Origin: Straminergon stramineum
Taxonomy: Eukaryota > Streptophyta > Bryopsida > Hypnales > Calliergonaceae
Direction: 5' to 3'
NCBI GenBank assembly: GCA_963920665.1
Contig: OY987269.1
Location: 3,474,501 to 3,538,500 of the forward strand
Length of the DNA: 64,000 nt
The notes below the pieces were generated by a model. That model was not told where the DNA came from. It searched no databases and worked only from the letters and a program-made list of their open reading frames with translations. A program made the translations under genes and the position numbers. How positions within the stretch are numbered: the first letter of the stretch is position 1; each line of letters begins with the position of its first letter. This document shows positions 62,101 through 64,000 of this stretch, piece after piece.

Positions 62101-64000
62101 CTGCAGCAGCACCACATAATGCTGGCCACAGGAAACGGTGACATCGGCGATGAAGCAGAATGGATACAATCATTCCATTACGAGTGTCTCAAGGATGAGA
62201 TAAGTGTGGGCGGAGTTTTTGTCAAAGGTCTTGCATCTGGTCAGTGGGAGACGTTTGGTCTTCCAGCAGGCCATGATTTCTTTGATGCTGTACTGGATTA
62301 CTTAGAGACGAACCTGCATGTTCTTGATGCGGAGTCAGACTTGAATACAAGCATAGAAGAAGATGAAGACGATTATTTCAGGTTTGACGAATACCTGACT
62401 GTACTGGCTTCCTTGAAGGAGACTCTGAAGTACGCTGTAAATGTGGGCAGGCCCGAACTCATTACACGATGTCGCCCCTCCTTGCTCTCAACAATTGCAG
62501 TTAGAGGGCATAGTCTGTCGCGTATCCAAGTCGAAATTGCCAGCATTGTGAAGGTACTGGTCGAGGATGAATCCGGGAGAGCAGCTGTACTTCAATCAAA
62601 CTTGATGGCCACACTTGCTGTTAAGCTTTGGGATTCTGCAGCTAGTCCTCATGATAATGGAATGAAAGAGCTGCTTATGGTCATCCTTCACGCCCTCCGT
62701 TCTCTCAGTGAAAGTATTCCGGCGACAGTATTAGCTACTAATCAGTTTTCAGCTTCCGGGGTATTTCTACCACTCATGGCAATCTTTTGTGGTGTTAGAC
62801 TCCCAAACCTTGTGGCTGCGGATACCGATGATGCGCATGAGTCCGATTCAAGTCATGTTCCTGAGGCCGCGCGTGTCTTAGCTGCGCACACACTTGGACA
62901 GCTCCTTTTAGCTGGCAGCGGTGTAAGTCGACGTTCTAAACTTCTTGAGGACCTATCTCAGCGAAAGTCTCTGGCTAGCATGTCCGCGAATGGGATTGCA
63001 AATGGATCTGCTAATGGACATAGAAACTATGACGAGGGAGCTGGAGAAGCCACTGATATGTATGAGCTCGTAAACATTGTTGAGTCTATAAAAAAGAACA
63101 GTAATGGTGTGCAACCAACTGTTATCGAGACGTTTCTGCGACTTCTTCCCGTGGACCTTCTGTCAACTATAGCGAGAGATCCTGCGGAAGCCTGCCGGAA
63201 GTTTGATGGTGCTTATCAGTCACCGCGCCTTGTGTGGGATGAGGGCAAGCGGCGCCTTGTGAAGAATTCACTTAAGAAGGAGGTTCGCAAGTTGCAAGAT
63301 GCTATGCAACAACAGAAGTTGTTTCATCTTCCCATCTGGTCAATGGAAGGAGGGCACCCTGACTTTGTCCGGTGGGTACTCATTACCATTCTGTACGGGG
63401 ATACTAAGACTATGTACCGCGACAGCGAACAAGCTGGTTATGCTCGTGAGATGTACCTTGGTGGATTTTTTCTGGACCAGTTTTTGAGGGATCCTGGTTA
63501 TGACTTCGGCAGTATTCTTGAAGCGCGATTTCTATGTGAAGTTCGCAAGGCTGTAGTTATTGGAGCATATGCTGATGTCTTTAATTTTGATGACCGAAGG
63601 CGACTTTTGCTTACTTTGCTGCTACTTTTCAAAGCTCGACCATATCTGAAGGAGGGTCAGTCGAATATAGACATTTTCCTTCCCGTCTATGACTTCATGA
63701 GTAACCCAATTGAGCGTCGAGCACTTGCCCAACCTGCTATGTGCTTGATCCATGCTATCGTTGACCATTCTGATATTGCTGATTGCATCGTCTCTGAAGA
63801 ATTGGTGGAGAACTTAGTTTCCTTTCTTCAACTAAGGGTCCCGAAGTCTGCAGCTGGTAATTCTGGGACAGATCCTCGAATATGCAGCCTTATGTTACTA
63901 CTCCGGTTGATGAGGCTTAGTAGTGCAACTGTGGATATTGCATTAAGGTTAGGAATAGTCCCTAGAATGGCAGACTTCATTATTGATGCTGAAGGTTCCG
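50131..64000 (+). CDS. GRV2: GRV2/RME-8 (DNAJC13)-like endosomal protein lacking a visible DnaJ domain; 3' partial
   Basis: Very large peripheral endosome protein; GRV2/RME-8 acts in endosome-to-vacuole and clathrin-linked sorting. Exons: 50131-50437, 50985-51109, 51307-51465, 51620-51703, 51897-52033, 52393-52615, 52780-52887, 53044-53113, 53296-53420, 53582-53608, 53751-53861, 54013-54114, 54402-54482, 54673-54738 (end uncertain), 54848-54952, 55210-55365, 55573-55626, 55791-55907, 56130-56321, 56546-56731, 57374-57550, 57820-58088, 58242-58370, 58765-58933, 59068-59190, 59355-59550, 59712-59818, 59982-60077, 60376-60560, 60883-61047, 61380-61566, 61765 to the window end. Phases join, giving about 2,190 residues so far. 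The N-terminus aligns with the PH-like start of GRV2. IWN-type blocks: LVWNDLKRLELKK, EIIWNMEMRQLLLD, MIIWTSKVKAELFE, RLVWDEGKRRL. After block 2 (FPNYPINDPNGFLNSLM) GRV2 has its J domain; here a linker of about 25 residues leads straight to THLLLHALAHLVDRFPEL. The start has an in-frame stop just upstream. Confidence 0.88.
56786..57304. mobile_element. TTAA-type element G1 inside a GRV2-like intron
   Basis: About 519 bp inside the 642-bp intron 56732-57373. Left end TTAA + TTCCTGAAGGCCC. Right end GGGCCTTAGGGGG + GTAA. The ends pair as an imperfect inverted repeat of the CCCCTAAxGCCC type seen in family A, but the interior is different. It explains why this intron is longer than most of its neighbours. 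Confidence 0.5.

Noticed and set aside
63350..63365. HPD tripeptide in the GRV2-like protein
   Set aside because: It lies in the block 4 region (EGGHPDFVRW) without the helix-II and helix-III residues of a J domain, so it is not the missing DnaJ domain.

Overview
The window looks like nuclear DNA of a plant, most likely a streptophyte outside the seed plants, such as a bryophyte, lycophyte or charophyte-grade alga. The evidence is spliceosomal genes with short GT-AG introns and three plant-type genes: a GRV2/RME-8-like endosomal protein, a plant-type MICU calcium regulator and a STIG1-domain secreted protein. These sit in AT-rich intergenic DNA full of short terminal-inverted-repeat (TIR) elements. 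I cannot name the species.

Layout. From 1 to about 16.7 kb the DNA is AT-rich and TE-dominated. It holds a transition-decayed foldback (740-859), a broken Tc1-type transposase (about 4420-5220), and members of several short TIR families (B1, H1, B2, A4, D1, A1). From 16.7 to 23.6 kb there is higher-complexity DNA with no recognisable gene and one small foldback (20700-20795). From 23.6 to 27.7 kb a MICU gene runs on the minus strand in eight exons; a 745-bp TIR element lies in its first intron. From 28 to 33 kb is another cluster of short elements (E1, B3, C1, H2, C2). An intronless STIG1-like gene lies at 35942-36634 (+) in a GC-richer island. From 38 to 48.9 kb is a further repeat-rich stretch (D2, B4, A2, A3, F2, I1). 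From about 49.1 kb to the window end is the promoter/5' region and then a large GRV2/RME-8-like gene (+), running off the right edge after 31 introns. Its last visible exon is over 2.2 kb long.

Two things stand out. First, many short repeats (families A, B, C, D, E and an intronic copy G1) have ends that read TTAA followed by CCC(C)TA and are inverted at the other end. That is the end structure of piggyBac-type DNA transposons, a superfamily not normally associated with plants. Second, the GRV2/RME-8-like protein keeps the four IWN-type blocks in order, but the DnaJ domain expected between blocks 2 and 3 is absent from the exons and from the neighbouring introns. The three genes show no operon-like relationship. 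They share only general links: mitochondrial Ca2+ control, endosomal sorting and an extracellular Cys-rich protein.

All coordinates of exons and element ends were read by eye. Splice sites are supported by reading-frame continuity and by remembered family sequences, not by transcripts.
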